A stretch of 64,000 bases of DNA from Lachnospiraceae bacterium. GTDB lineage: Bacteria > Bacillota > Clostridia > Lachnospirales > Lachnospiraceae. Every line of letters begins with the position of its first letter. Within the stretch, counting starts at the first letter, position 1. The position numbers and the translations under genes were made by a program. The notes below the pieces were generated by a model, which was given only the letters and a program-made list of their open reading frames with translations, was not told where the DNA came from and searched no databases. The stretch is from NCBI GenBank assembly GCA_910574865.1, contig CAJTDN010000007.1:62001-126000 (forward strand), read 5' to 3'. This document shows, in pieces, positions 42,382 to 52,369 of the stretch.

Positions 42382-42483
42382 ATGAAAAAGAAAAGATTTG
42401 CCATCGTGGCCTTCGTGCTGGCTTTAATCGCGTTCGGGACATATTGCATGAAAAAGGGAAAAAGGGCATGTAATGCGAAGTAA
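42382..42483 (+). CDS. Possible 33-residue membrane peptide
   Basis: MKKKRFAIVAFVLALIAFGT, then a Cys and a basic tail (MKKGKRACNAK). A basic start, one hydrophobic helix and a basic end are typical of a small membrane protein or of the signal end of a broken lipoprotein gene. Ribosome site is weak (TTTGAAGAC). It sits between two repeats next to a pseudogene, so it may itself be a remnant. Confidence 0.3.
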   Translation: MKKKRFAIVAFVLALIAFGTYCMKKGKRACNAK

Positions 42484-42521
42484 TCCGTAGGCATCATGGT
42501 GTCAAAATGAGAAGGGCCGTC

Positions 42522-44062
42522 ATGAAACGAATAAACATCGGAATCATGGCGGTTTTTATGCTGTAGGAAACCGCGTTCCCAATAACACAAAAATTTCCGG
42601 GAGGATGCGCCGGGGCGCGAAAGGGAATACGTTGCTAAAGTGACCGCTATCTTATCTGGTTCCGATTACGGGGTCAGAACAGGACAACTTTAACTTGTTA
42701 TCGCCGCGACTGGGTCGTAAAATATGCGGAGCCAACGGAATACGTGTGGGATTGGGAAAGTGATTGTGTTAAAAAGTACGGACATCCCACGGTGACTCCT
42801 CTTGCGCGGGCCGTCGAGGAAAATGACTTGGAGGGTTGGAAGAAAAACGAGGTAACCGCTTTTCACGCGGATTATGGGGAAGACCCTGCCAACACCTATT
42901 CGGACAATGTCATTTTCCCAAGCGGGACTTCCGACCCAATTACTATTAGTGACTGGGAATGGATGTTTGAGGCGTTTGACAAGGCAATCGATGAAAGAGG
43001 ATGGAGTGATGACAGCAACGCCTATGGAACCACGGTTCAGTATTATGGGTATAGTGGGTTGGGTGACGTGACATCCTCTTTCGGTGGTGGTACCGGCAGC
43101 TTTTATCTGAAGGACGGGGAGATATCCTATGATGGCATTTCCGAGAATTTTAAAACCTATTTGGAGTGCATGCAGGTATGGTATAAAAATGGCTGGCTGG
43201 ATTCACAGTTCCATACTCGTTCTAACGACATCTTTTTCCAAATTAATTCAACGGGGGTTAACCAAGGCAAGGTTGGTATGTGGTGTGGCCTTGTCAGCAC
43301 GCTAGGAACGGCAATCCGCACATCTTGCCAGGATTCTTCTGACCAGGCGGATGCTTTTGTGATGGGAGCCGCTCTTCCGATAAATGACATGTATGGAAAC
43401 GACGGACACCAGTTCGTGGATCCGGACGCGTTGTATCAGACGAGTCGAAAGGGTGCGGCACTCGGTATTACCACCAAGGCCAAAGGAAAGGATTTGGCCA
43501 CGTTGTTTACATTTTTGGATTGGACATATACGTTGGAAGGGTCCAAGACGATTCGTATCGGGTTGAGCGAGGAACAATATGCATCCGTGACCCTTGATCC
43601 GGATTTGTATGCGGAGTATGAGATTGACGCAGCTTATACGGAAGAAACGGATGAAGCAGGAAATACAATAATCACGCCGACCGTGGATTCATCCAATTCA
43701 CTCATTACGGCTCTTGCGGGAATTCGAATGGTGTTGGTTTCAAACTAACTGGAAACGGTGAACTTGCCCGGTATGAACAGCATGCCACCGCGGTGGTCGA
43801 TAAGGCTTATGAGCAGTGGACCAAATATTTGAATACCGGAAACGTCATGGATTATACAAGTCTTCTTTCCACGGAGGAAGCGAATCAGTATAACAAGATT
43901 CTGACGGTGTGCCGGGAATATTCGTCTCAGAATGTGCCAAACGTGATTAACGGTACGTTGAGTTGGGAGGATTATGTGAAAGGGTTTGACAATATAGACA
44001 CCGATGCAGGTGTCGAAATCTTACAGAAATATGTAGAATTGGCAAAAGCGGCATCAAGATAA
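42522..44062 (+). pseudogene. Sugar ABC transporter solute-binding lipoprotein, broken
   Basis: Pieces of one extracellular solute-binding protein (family 1 type). A start with GAAGGG and ATG at 42522 runs only 14 codons (MKRINIGIMAVFML, the head of a signal peptide) before TAG. Repeat copy 4 follows. The body resumes near 42680 (DWVVKYAEPTEYVWDWES) and runs in one frame to 43748 with ITISDWEWMFEAFDKAID, FGGGTGSFYLKDGEISYDG and MQVWYKNGWLDSQF. Near 43725-43740 the reading shifts by one base and continues (GFKLTGNGELARYEQHAT) to 44062. The N-terminal domain is mostly missing. No permease genes remain nearby; the beta-galactosidase gene downstream suggests the lost substrate was a galactoside. 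Confidence 0.85.
42588..42655. repeat. Dispersed multi-hairpin repeat, copy 4 (degenerate)
   Basis: Shares ACACAAAA before and TTCCGGGAGGATGCGC with GCGC pairing, then AAAGGGAA, but later stems have decayed. It lies exactly between the 14-codon head and the body of the broken solute-binding protein gene. Confidence 0.5.
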
Positions 44063-44093
44063 GAGTACGGGAGTAGTATTTTGAAAGATGACC

Positions 44094-44122
44094 TTGACAA
44101 AAGGGGACGGCAGAGGTACATT
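44094..44122 (+). promoter_or_regulatory. Promoter of the beta-galactosidase gene
   Basis: Perfect TTGACA, 17 bases, TACATT, about 27 bases before the start. The weak -10 leaves room for activator control, for example by the AraC protein encoded at 50260. Confidence 0.5.
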
Positions 44123-44148
44123 ATGGATAAAAATGAAGAGGAGGCATC

Positions 44149-47100
44149 ATGATGGGGTATGAAAAATGGGAGGATCCCTCTGTCATAGGTGAAAATGTAT
44201 TGCCCGCCCACGCGGCGTTTTCGGAGGAGGACGGCATCAGCCTGAACGGTGAATGGTATTTTTCGTGCGAACCGTCGCCGGAGCAAGTGCCTGAGAATTT
44301 CTATAAGGAAGGGTATGACGTGACGGGATGGGAGAAGATTTCGGTGCCAGGCTGCTGGGAGACGAAAGGGTATGGCGCTCCCTGGTATTTCGGGGCCGGA
44401 TTTCCATCGGCCGTGAACACTTCGAAAAAGAAGATTCCTCAAATTGACCACAAGAAGACGTATACGGGGGCTTACCGTCGAAGTTTCTTTGTGCCGGAAG
44501 AGTGGCAGGGAAAGCAGGTGATTTTGCGGTTTGGCTCCGTGAAGTCCGCGTTTTACTGCTGGATAAACGGAACATACGTGGGGATGGGGAAAGGCTCCAT
44601 GCTGCCGGTGGAGTTTGACGTCACAGAGTTTGTCCGTCAGGGGGAGAACACGGTCAGCGCGAAGGTGTACCAGTTTTCGGATGCCACTTATCTGGAAGAC
44701 CAGGACATGTGGTTCATGTCGGGAATTTATCGGGATGTGACATTATATGCCAGGCCGAGAGCGCATATCGCGGATGTTTATGCGAAAAGCGAGTTGGACG
44801 GCGAGTACCGGGACGCGAAACTGTATGTCGAAGTGAAGACGGAAAACGTGCAAAACGCGACGGCGGAAAATGTGGCGGTGGAAAGTGCGGTGGCGGAAAG
44901 CGTAGCGGTAGAAAATGCGGCAGGCGGCGAAGGCGCGACGCATGGAGGGCGGCCGCGCGGCGCGGATGCCACGGTGGAGCTTCTGTGGCAGGGCAACGTG
45001 GAGGCGCAGATGACGCAGGCGGTTCTGGGGGATGTCGTGTCATTTGTCATGGATTGCAAGGCGGTGCGTTTGTGGACGGCGGAAACGCCGAACCTGTACC
45101 AGGTTCGGGTGACGTTGCGCACGGCGGACAAAAAAAGCCAGACGCGGGTGGTGGATTTTGGTTTCCGGCAAATCGAGATTAACCGTGAAAAGGCCCAGCT
45201 TCTGTTAAACGGGATGCCGTTGAAGCTGCGGGGAATCAACTACCACGCGTTCACGCCGGACAACGGCTATTATGTGCCGAGGGAGGTGTATGAGCGTGAT
45301 TTGCGGATCATGAAACGGTTTAATATTAACGCCGTCCGCACGAGCCATTACCCGCAGGATGAGTACTTTTACACGCTGTGCAACCGGTATGGCATTTATG
45401 TGATGGATGAATGTAACGTGGAATCCCATGGCGTCCGGGACAAGGACGTGCCCGGGGACAATCCGGTCTGGAACGCCCATGTGGTGGACCGGATGGAGAG
45501 GATGGTGGCCAGGGACCGCAACCATCCTTGCGTGGTCATCTGGAGCCTGGGCAATGAATCGAGCATCGGTATGAACCATTATTGCATGAAAGAGGCGGCT
45601 CTCGCGCTGGACGCCACCCGTCCCGTCCATTATGAGGGCGGCAGTGACCTGAAGGTCTCCGATTTTCTGTGTGACGGGTATTCCTCGCCGGAGCGGGAGA
45701 TGCTTTTTGCCGAGGGGAAGGACGTGGAGAAAAAGCCGGGCGTGTTGCAGATGTTGTTGCCTTTAAACATGTCCCTGGGATCAATCAAATTTGAGGATTA
45801 TAAGCATCATCCGATTGTGGCGACGGAATACGGACATTGTATGGGAAACGGCTGCAGTGACGTAGAAAAACACATGGAGGTGTTCGAAGGAGCCGACCGG
45901 TGGTGCGGAGGCTTCATCTGGGATTTCAAGGACAAGTCCCTTACGAAGGGGGAGATTGGCGGCAAGCCCGTCCAGACTTACGGCGGCGACTGGGGTGTGA
46001 AAGACCAGGCAGGAAATATTTGCTGCAACGGCGCGGCGGACTGGAACGGAAAACCGCACGAGGTCTTTTATGAAATCCAAAAAGCGTTCCAGCCGCTGGT
46101 CTGCGTGCTTAAGGAGGGACGGCGGGTGGAAATCACGAACCGCCACAGTTTCACGGACGCGGGCGAATATCTTTGCCGGTGGGAACTGGCCCGAAACGGA
46201 AAGCGGACAGAAGGCGGGGAACTCACGGTTCATGTGGAACCGAGAAAAACGGGCGTCGTGGAAATCCCTTATGAGAGTTCCCTGCAGGAGGCGGGAGTCA
46301 TTTCCTTGAAGGTGGAATTTTCCCTGCGAAAGGATTTGCCGTGGGCGCGGGCCGGGCACGTGGTGGCCTATGAACAATGGATTTTGAAAGAAACGAAGCC
46401 GTCCGGGCGAAAGGGCGAGGTCACGATCACGCAGGACAAGGAGGAAATCCGGCTGATTACCAAATCCGCGGTTTATAGGATTTCAAAAAAAACCGGGAAT
46501 GTGGAGCAAATCGAGGCGGCGGGGAAGGTATGGTTAAAAACGCCGCTTCGTCCCAGCTTTTTCCGGGCGATAACGGATTCGGACGCCGGATTTATCGGGC
46601 TCGCCATGGGAAGGACAAAGCAGGTCGGATTCTGGGGCGACTTGAGCCTGGACGGAATCGGCAGTCCGAAGTCTCTGAAAGTGACGAAGGACGGCGTGAC
46701 GGTAATCCACGAATGGAAGAAAAACTATTATGGGCGTTCTTACCGGGTGACGGAGGACGGCGGCCTTCTGGTATCCTGCGTGCTGCGGACGGGAAAGAAA
46801 AACGTGCCGGCGCGGTTTGGCATGCAGATGGAGCTTGACGGCGCTTATGACAGCTTTACCTGGTTTGGAAAGGGTCCCCATGACACATATTGGGGAAGAG
46901 AATATAGCGGCATGGTGGAAATTCACCGGAAAAAGGTGGAAGAACAGGACGAGCACGTCCGCCCGCAGGAGCATGGGAACAAACAAGGCGTGCGCTGGCT
47001 GACGCTGACGGACAAGGAGGGGAACGGCCTTCGGGTCGAGTGCATGAACAAGCCGGTCGCGGCCTCCGCGTGGCCGTACACGTTAAGGCAGTTGCAGGAC

Positions 47101-47265
47101 GCGACCCATGTGCATGAACTGTCGGATCATGAACAGACGACGTTGAATATCGACGGCATACAGAACGGGCTTGGCGATTGTTTCGTGCCGTGTCCGGACA
47201 GGTACAAGATAAGGCCGGAGACCAGGTATCAATACGGGTTTAAAATTTCAGTGACGGGGAAATGA
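44149..47265 (+). CDS. lacZ: Beta-galactosidase, glycoside hydrolase family 2
   Basis: A 1038-residue LacZ-type enzyme, cytoplasmic (no signal peptide). Order: sugar-binding sandwich (about 25-220), Ig-like domain (about 225-335), TIM barrel (about 340-630), Ig-like domain, and the C-terminal beta-galactosidase small chain domain (about 765-1035). Acid/base Glu470 in WSLGNES and nucleophile Glu560 in ATEYGH. Residues about 231-274 are an Ala/Val/Glu repeat followed by Gly/Arg, an insert absent from standard LacZ. GAGGAGG precedes tandem ATGs; the second (44152) has slightly better spacing. It would release galactose and glucose for the convergent galK-galT genes. Confidence 0.94.
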   Translation: MMGYEKWEDPSVIGENVLPAHAAFSEEDGISLNGEWYFSCEPSPEQVPENFYKEGYDVTGWEKISVPGCWETKGYGAPWYFGAGFPSAVNTSKKKIPQIDHKKTYTGAYRRSFFVPEEWQGKQVILRFGSVKSAFYCWINGTYVGMGKGSMLPVEFDVTEFVRQGENTVSAKVYQFSDATYLEDQDMWFMSGIYRDVTLYARPRAHIADVYAKSELDGEYRDAKLYVEVKTENVQNATAENVAVESAVAESVAVENAAGGEGATHGGRPRGADATVELLWQGNVEAQMTQAVLGDVVSFVMDCKAVRLWTAETPNLYQVRVTLRTADKKSQTRVVDFGFRQIEINREKAQLLLNGMPLKLRGINYHAFTPDNGYYVPREVYERDLRIMKRFNINAVRTSHYPQDEYFYTLCNRYGIYVMDECNVESHGVRDKDVPGDNPVWNAHVVDRMERMVARDRNHPCVVIWSLGNESSIGMNHYCMKEAALALDATRPVHYEGGSDLKVSDFLCDGYSSPEREMLFAEGKDVEKKPGVLQMLLPLNMSLGSIKFEDYKHHPIVATEYGHCMGNGCSDVEKHMEVFEGADRWCGGFIWDFKDKSLTKGEIGGKPVQTYGGDWGVKDQAGNICCNGAADWNGKPHEVFYEIQKAFQPLVCVLKEGRRVEITNRHSFTDAGEYLCRWELARNGKRTEGGELTVHVEPRKTGVVEIPYESSLQEAGVISLKVEFSLRKDLPWARAGHVVAYEQWILKETKPSGRKGEVTITQDKEEIRLITKSAVYRISKKTGNVEQIEAAGKVWLKTPLRPSFFRAITDSDAGFIGLAMGRTKQVGFWGDLSLDGIGSPKSLKVTKDGVTVIHEWKKNYYGRSYRVTEDGGLLVSCVLRTGKKNVPARFGMQMELDGAYDSFTWFGKGPHDTYWGREYSGMVEIHRKKVEEQDEHVRPQEHGNKQGVRWLTLTDKEGNGLRVECMNKPVAASAWPYTLRQLQDATHVHELSDHEQTTLNIDGIQNGLGDCFVPCPDRYKIRPETRYQYGFKISVTGK

Positions 47266-47280
47266 AGTTTCCTATGACAT

Positions 47281-47311
47281 AAAAAGAGTCCGGTCAGCCG
47301 CCGGACTCTTT
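47281..47311. terminator. Bidirectional terminator between lacZ and galT
   Basis: AAAGAGTCCGG pairs with CCGGACTCTTT around a short loop, with As before and Ts after, serving both convergent operons. Confidence 0.85.
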
Positions 47312-47326
47312 ATGCGCATAACTTGT

Positions 47327-48820
47327 TTACAGCGTCCGGATGAAGCGGTCAAACGCCTTGATTCCTTCCTCGTTACATTTATACACTCCGGCGTCCTCGA
47401 GCACCTGGCAGAATACCATGCCGACTTCCCGGCGCAGGATGTCCTCAACGTTCTCCGGCGAAAGTTCCGGGTGGCGGGGCAGAAATTCCTCCACCCAGTC
47501 GGCGTGTTTTTCAATCTGTTCGTTCGAGCGGATGTCCTTCCCTTCCAGGATGTATTCCTTCAAAAGCTCCAGCTCGCCTTTTAAGCGGGCTGGAAGCACC
47601 GCCAGGCCCATCACCTCAATCAGGCCGATGTTTTCCTTCTTGATGTGGTGCAGGTTGGCATGCGGGTGGTACACGCCCAAGGGGTGCTCCTCGGTCGTGA
47701 TGTTGTTGCGTAGCGTCAAATCCAATTCATACAAGTCTCCGCGTTTGCGGGCAATCGGGGTAATCGTGTTGTGCGGCTCCCCGTCCGTCTCGGCAAAGAC
47801 AAAAGCCGCCTCGTCGGTGTAGCCGCGCCATGCTTTTAAAACGTGGTCGGCCAGGTCAACCAGCCGTCCGCTGTCCGCGCTTTGCAGGCGGATGACGGAC
47901 AACGGCCATTTCACGATGCCGGCCGTCACGTCCTCGTAGCCCGGCACGGTGAAATGCTTGATGAAAGGAGCCTTTGCCATGGCGAACGTATAATGCCCGC
48001 CCTGGAAATGGTCATGGCTTAGAATCGAGCCGCCGACGATTGGCAGGTCCGCGTTGGAGCCGAGGAAATAGTGCGGGAACTGCTTCACGAAATCAAACAA
48101 TTTGGCAAAGGCGGCACGGTCAATCTTCATCGGCGTGTGTTCCCCGTTGAAAACGATGCAGTGCTCGTTGTAATACACGTAGGGGGAGTACTGGAATCCC
48201 CAGTGTGAGCCGTTGATCGTGACGGGGATGACGCGGTGGTTCTCCCTGGCGGGATGGTTTACGCGCCCCGCATAGCCCTCGTTTTCCATGCACAAGAGAC
48301 ATTTTGGATATGAGGAAACCGCCGCGTTCCTGGCCGCAGCGATGGCTTTCGGATCCTTCTCCGGCTTGGACAAGTTGATCGTGATGTCAAGCGTCCCGTA
48401 AGGCGTGTCGGTCGTCCATTTGACATCCTTCCTAATGCGGTAGCGGCGGATATAGTCGCTGTCCTGGCTGAACTTGTAGTAGTACTCGGTGGCCTCCTCG
48501 GGAGAGACCTGATATTTCTGCCAGAATGTTTCCTGTACCGTCGCCGGCCGCGGCAACAAGCAGTTCATTAATTTCGTGTCGAACAAGTCACGGTAAACGA
48601 CGCTGTTTTCAATGATGCCGCGCGCGCAGGCCTCGTCAAGCAACTCCTTAAGCACGTCTTCCAACACGATATGTACGAGGTCGCACCCGACATCCTCGTA
48701 AGAAGACTCGCCAAAAGCGTCAAGCAGGAGGTTGGTCGTGTACACGCGCTCGCACTCCGGCGTGATGCCGCAATCGATTCCATACTGTACTAATTTTTTA
48801 ATGTTCTCGTAGAGTTTCAT
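47327..48820 (-). CDS. galT: UDP-glucose--hexose-1-phosphate uridylyltransferase (Firmicute type)
   Basis: A 497-residue GalT of the second, longer class found in Gram-positives. It exchanges UMP between UDP-glucose and galactose 1-phosphate. Motifs: CLLCMENEGYAGRVNHPARE, the active-site region GSILSHDHFQGGHYTF (HxH) and FAETDGEPHNTITPIARKR. It overlaps the galK stop by one base (TGATG), so the two are coupled. Position behind galK and opposite lacZ completes most of a Leloir pathway; galE and galM are not in the window. Confidence 0.96.
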   Translation of the reverse strand: MKLYENIKKLVQYGIDCGITPECERVYTTNLLLDAFGESSYEDVGCDLVHIVLEDVLKELLDEACARGIIENSVVYRDLFDTKLMNCLLPRPATVQETFWQKYQVSPEEATEYYYKFSQDSDYIRRYRIRKDVKWTTDTPYGTLDITINLSKPEKDPKAIAAARNAAVSSYPKCLLCMENEGYAGRVNHPARENHRVIPVTINGSHWGFQYSPYVYYNEHCIVFNGEHTPMKIDRAAFAKLFDFVKQFPHYFLGSNADLPIVGGSILSHDHFQGGHYTFAMAKAPFIKHFTVPGYEDVTAGIVKWPLSVIRLQSADSGRLVDLADHVLKAWRGYTDEAAFVFAETDGEPHNTITPIARKRGDLYELDLTLRNNITTEEHPLGVYHPHANLHHIKKENIGLIEVMGLAVLPARLKGELELLKEYILEGKDIRSNEQIEKHADWVEEFLPRHPELSPENVEDILRREVGMVFCQVLEDAGVYKCNEEGIKAFDRFIRTL

Positions 48821-49989
48821 CAGGAAAGCCTCCTTGCCCCGTCACCGATTTCCACGGTGTAAAATTCCGCCTCGTGGCCGACCTTTTCCAGGTAGGCCTT
48901 GCCAACGGTCTCGATGAACGCGTCGATGGAATCATTTTTCACGATGCTGACCGTGCAGCCGCCAAAACCGCCGCCGGTAATGCGGGAACCGAGCACGCCG
49001 GGAATCTTCCAGGCCAAGTCGACCAGGATGTCAATCTCCTCGCAGGACACCTCGTAGTCGTCGCGCAGGGAGACGTGCGACTGGTTCATCAGCTGTCCGA
49101 ACCGCTCGATGTCGCCGGCCCCCAAGGCGGCCACGGCCTCGATGGTGCGCTGGTTTTCCGCCACGGCATGTTTGGCGCGGCGTTCCTTTACCTCGTCGCC
49201 GATGACCGACTTGTGTTTTTCAAACGTCTCCATGTCCAGGTCGCCCAGCCCCTTGATGTCCAGGACCGTCTGCAGGGCCTTTAACGCGTCCGCGCACTCC
49301 GAGCGGCGGGTGTTGTACTCCGAATCGACCAGGCTGTGCTTGACCTTGCTGTTCGTGATGATGATCTTGGAGTCCGTCAACACGACCGGCGCGTACTCGA
49401 AGCTTAGGTCGGCGGTATCCAAAAAGATGGCGTTGTCCTTCTTGCCGTTGGCCACCGCGAACTGGTCCATGATGCCGCAGTTGCAGCCGTTGAAATTGTT
49501 CTCGGAATACTGGCCGTAAAGGGCGAGGTCGGTCATGCCCAAGGCGTCAAAGCCGTACAAGTCGCGCAGAACCACCCCGGTCAGCACCTCGAGGGAGGCA
49601 GAGGAGGAAAGGCCCGACCCGTTGGGGATATTGCCCCAGATGAGCATGTCGAGGCCATGCTCCAAAACGTACCCCTTTTCGGCAAACGCCCATACCATGC
49701 CGAGCGGGTAGTTGGCCCAGTTGTACGCCGCCTGGTACGACAAGTCGTCGAGCGAAACCTCCACCACCCCGAAATGGTCCAAGTTCATCGAATAAAAATG
49801 AAGCAGACGGTCCGTGCGCGGCCTGGCAATCCCGTAAGTGCCGATGGTCAGCGCGCAAGGAAACACGTGTCCCCCGTTATAATCCGTGTGTTCCCCAATC
49901 AGGTTGACGCGGCCGGGGGAAAAATAGAAACGCGCGTCGTTGTCATCGCCGTACAATTCGGCAAATTTGGCAAATAATGTTTCTTTCAT
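48820..49989 (-). CDS. galK: Galactokinase
   Basis: A 389-residue GHMP kinase making galactose 1-phosphate. Signature SPGRVNLIGEHTDYNGGHVFP near residue 30, ATP-binding GSGLSSSASLEVL, and the C-terminal GSRITGGGFGGCTVSIV. The start is an ATG 51 codons inside an open frame whose earlier part is AT-rich promoter DNA; GAGGAACG lies upstream. First gene of galK-galT, divergent from an AraC regulator. Minus-strand TATAAT sequences occur at about 50058-50085, but the -35 is unclear, which would suit activator dependence. Confidence 0.96.
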   Translation of the reverse strand: MKETLFAKFAELYGDDNDARFYFSPGRVNLIGEHTDYNGGHVFPCALTIGTYGIARPRTDRLLHFYSMNLDHFGVVEVSLDDLSYQAAYNWANYPLGMVWAFAEKGYVLEHGLDMLIWGNIPNGSGLSSSASLEVLTGVVLRDLYGFDALGMTDLALYGQYSENNFNGCNCGIMDQFAVANGKKDNAIFLDTADLSFEYAPVVLTDSKIIITNSKVKHSLVDSEYNTRRSECADALKALQTVLDIKGLGDLDMETFEKHKSVIGDEVKERRAKHAVAENQRTIEAVAALGAGDIERFGQLMNQSHVSLRDDYEVSCEEIDILVDLAWKIPGVLGSRITGGGFGGCTVSIVKNDSIDAFIETVGKAYLEKVGHEAEFYTVEIGDGARRLS

Positions 49990-50259
49990 AATTAATCGTT
50001 CCTCGCTTTCTGGCGGATTTTGCCATGCACCTGAAATGACAATGGACAAAATGCCGGTATAGATTATACTGGTTTCATTATAGGGCAAGGAACAAAAAAA
50101 GTATATAAAAAATCGGTGCAAAAACATGTAAAAATGTTGCAAAAGTTGCTTGAAAAATCTGGTTGCCTACATTATAATTGATGATACCTAAGGTCCGTGG
50201 GGCAAAACGTATTCAGCCCCAGCACCATAAAGATACCGGGGAGGGCAAAGGGGGGAACA

Positions 50260-51138
50260 ATGGAAAGGGGGAAGCGTTCCATGGAAGGTACGTATAAATA
50301 TTCTTACAAGGTCGGTGAGAACCTGATGAATTCCTTGTCGGTGTGCAACGTCGGGCACCAAAGGTGCGAGCCGGGTTACCAATGGGGACCGGGCGTGCGA
50401 AACCACTACTGTATCCACTACGTGATTTCGGGAAAGGGATATTACGAGGTCAACGGCGTGGTGCGCCCCCTGGCCTCGGGGGACTTGTTTATTCTTTATC
50501 CCGACGCGCAGGTGAAATATTATGCGGACGAGAAAAAGCCTTGGGAATATGCCTGGGTCGGGTTCATGGGGGAGGACGCGGACTCCCTCATCCGGGCGAC
50601 GGACTTCACCCAGGAAAGGCCGTGGATTGAAAGGGGGGCGTTGCCGAAGAGGGAAGTGCACGGACAGCTTGACGACATTTACAAGGTCAAGGGGAACACG
50701 TACGACTCGGCGGTGGCGATGACGGGGGCGCTGTACACGTTTTTATCCACCCTGATGCGCCATGCCAGCCCGCCCGTGGAGCAGGTCCGCGACGGACAGC
50801 TTGTTTACGTGGAAAAGGCGAAGGACTATATCACGAACAATTATTCCTACCCCATCACCGTGGAGGAAATCGCGGAATACGTCGGGATTAGCCGAAGCCA
50901 CTTGTTCCGCGCGTTCAAAAGCCACGTCCAGCAGTCGCCGAAAGAATATTTGACGGAGTTTCGCATCAAACGTGCCCGGCAGATGTTGAGGGAAACCACG
51001 CTCTCCGTGTCGACGATTGCCTATTCGGTGGGATTTGACAACAATCTCTATTTTTCCAAGGCGTTCAAGGACAAAATGAAGACGAACCCGTCAGAGTACC
51101 GGAAAATTGCGGCCGCGGGCATGAGGCGGCCGAAGTAG
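50260..51138 (+). CDS. AraC family transcriptional regulator, probable galactose/lactose regulator
   Basis: A 292-residue regulator with an N-terminal cupin-like sensor (about 30-150, HYVISGKGYYEVNGVVRPLA and GDLFILYPD) and a C-terminal double helix-turn-helix (about 190-285, TVEEIAEYVGISRSHLFRAF and VSTIAYSVGFDNNLYFSKAF). GGGGGGAACA before the ATG; a second ATG eight codons later is also possible. Divergence from galK-galT and proximity to lacZ suggest it activates this sugar module. The effector (galactose, lactose or a derivative) is inferred only from context. Confidence 0.9.
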   Translation: MERGKRSMEGTYKYSYKVGENLMNSLSVCNVGHQRCEPGYQWGPGVRNHYCIHYVISGKGYYEVNGVVRPLASGDLFILYPDAQVKYYADEKKPWEYAWVGFMGEDADSLIRATDFTQERPWIERGALPKREVHGQLDDIYKVKGNTYDSAVAMTGALYTFLSTLMRHASPPVEQVRDGQLVYVEKAKDYITNNYSYPITVEEIAEYVGISRSHLFRAFKSHVQQSPKEYLTEFRIKRARQMLRETTLSVSTIAYSVGFDNNLYFSKAFKDKMKTNPSEYRKIAAAGMRRPK

Positions 51139-51379
51139 GCGTCCAATTATGGGCAATGGCGGCCAAAGCGGTAACCGTGGAAGAACCGGAAATGGTGCCT
51201 GAACCGGAAACCGTGGCAGGAGCGAGAATCATGGCCGGGTCGGCAAATATGACCAATATTTCGCGAGGTTCGCGCATATACATGGAGAGAAATGGCGGTC
51301 GCCCCGGGGGTTGGCAAGCGGTGTGGCGGATGGCCGCAGGACGCCAGGGTGCGCGCGAAATAGCATGGACGTGAAGGCA
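51139..51379. other. Intergenic stretch with degenerate short repeats
   Basis: Contains loosely repeated blocks based on ACCGGAAAYSGTGSCTG (51170-51225), and no clear gene, terminator or promoter. A 72-codon frame here has no ribosome site or recognisable content. Confidence 0.3.
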
Positions 51380-52249
51380 ATGAACGATAGAACGAATCGG
51401 CGGAAGATGAAACGGTGGCTACAAGGGCTTGGCCTGGCGTATGTTTTGCTGTTGCTGGGGCTTTTTCCATGGATCCAAAATCCAGAAGATTCCGAACGGA
51501 CGGTGCATGGGCAGGTGACGACGGAACCCAAAGCGGCGGGGGACGATGCCAAGGAGACGCAAGGGGATGCGGGCCAAGTGGAAGACGATGGTGGACAGAC
51601 GCGGGGGGACACAAGCCAGGCGCAGGAGGATGGCCGGCCGGGGGAGGACGCCGGGCAGGTGAAAAATGACGGCGGGCAAACAGGCGAGAGGCCGAAAATC
51701 GCCCTCACGTTTGACGACGGGCCGAACGCGAAATGGACTCCCGTGTTGTTGGACGGCCTGAAGGAACGTTCCGTGAAGGCGACGTTTTTCCTGATCGGGG
51801 TAAACATAGAAAAGGACGGCAATGACGAAATCGTGAGGCGCATGCAGGAGGAAGGGCATTTGATTGGCAACCACACTTACCATCACGTGGAAATCACGAA
51901 GGTCAGCGACAAGGCGGCGCTGAAGGAACTTGCCACGACGAACGACTTGATTTCCGACATCACCGGCGAACCGGTGGAGTACATGCGCCCGCCGTTCGGG
52001 GCGTGGCAAAAGCCCTTGGAGGAAAAGCTGCACGTGTTGCCGGTGTTGTGGACGGTGGATCCGCTTGACTGGAAAACGGATGACGTGGATAAGGTGGTAG
52101 AACGGGTGGTAAAGGATGTGGAGGAAAACGACATCATCTTGTTGCACGACTGTTATGAAAGCTCGGTGGAGGCCGCGCTGAAAATCATAGACGTCCTGAC
52201 GGAGCAGGGGTACGAGTTCGTGACGGTGGATGAACTCATATTGGATTAA
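51380..52249 (+). CDS. Polysaccharide deacetylase family protein (NodB-like)
   Basis: A 289-residue membrane-anchored carbohydrate esterase family 4 enzyme. Short basic N-terminus, membrane helix (about 15-31), an Asp/Gly/Gln linker with an internal repeat (GDAGQVEDDGGQT, later EDAGQVKNDGGQT; about 36-100), then the NodB domain: TFDDGPN, metal ligands in GNHTYHH, RPPFGAW, DPLDW and LLHD. It probably removes acetyl groups from peptidoglycan or another cell-surface glycan. Start choice is uncertain; an ATG five codons upstream is equally weak. Context is uninformative. Confidence 0.88.
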   Translation: MNDRTNRRKMKRWLQGLGLAYVLLLLGLFPWIQNPEDSERTVHGQVTTEPKAAGDDAKETQGDAGQVEDDGGQTRGDTSQAQEDGRPGEDAGQVKNDGGQTGERPKIALTFDDGPNAKWTPVLLDGLKERSVKATFFLIGVNIEKDGNDEIVRRMQEEGHLIGNHTYHHVEITKVSDKAALKELATTNDLISDITGEPVEYMRPPFGAWQKPLEEKLHVLPVLWTVDPLDWKTDDVDKVVERVVKDVEENDIILLHDCYESSVEAALKIIDVLTEQGYEFVTVDELILD

Positions 52250-52369
52250 GGGAGCAGGCGCCGCCTGGCGAGTTTGAAAGAACCTTGCTGGCGACGTGTA
52301 TCGTATGTAAGCGTTTAAAGCACAAGCGCCAGTGCCCAGGACGGGTTCATGGCTAAGGAGAAAAGCACG

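Noticed and set aside
51156-51374. 72-codon frame before the polysaccharide deacetylase
   Set aside because: No ribosome site, repetitive sequence and no similarity to a known family.
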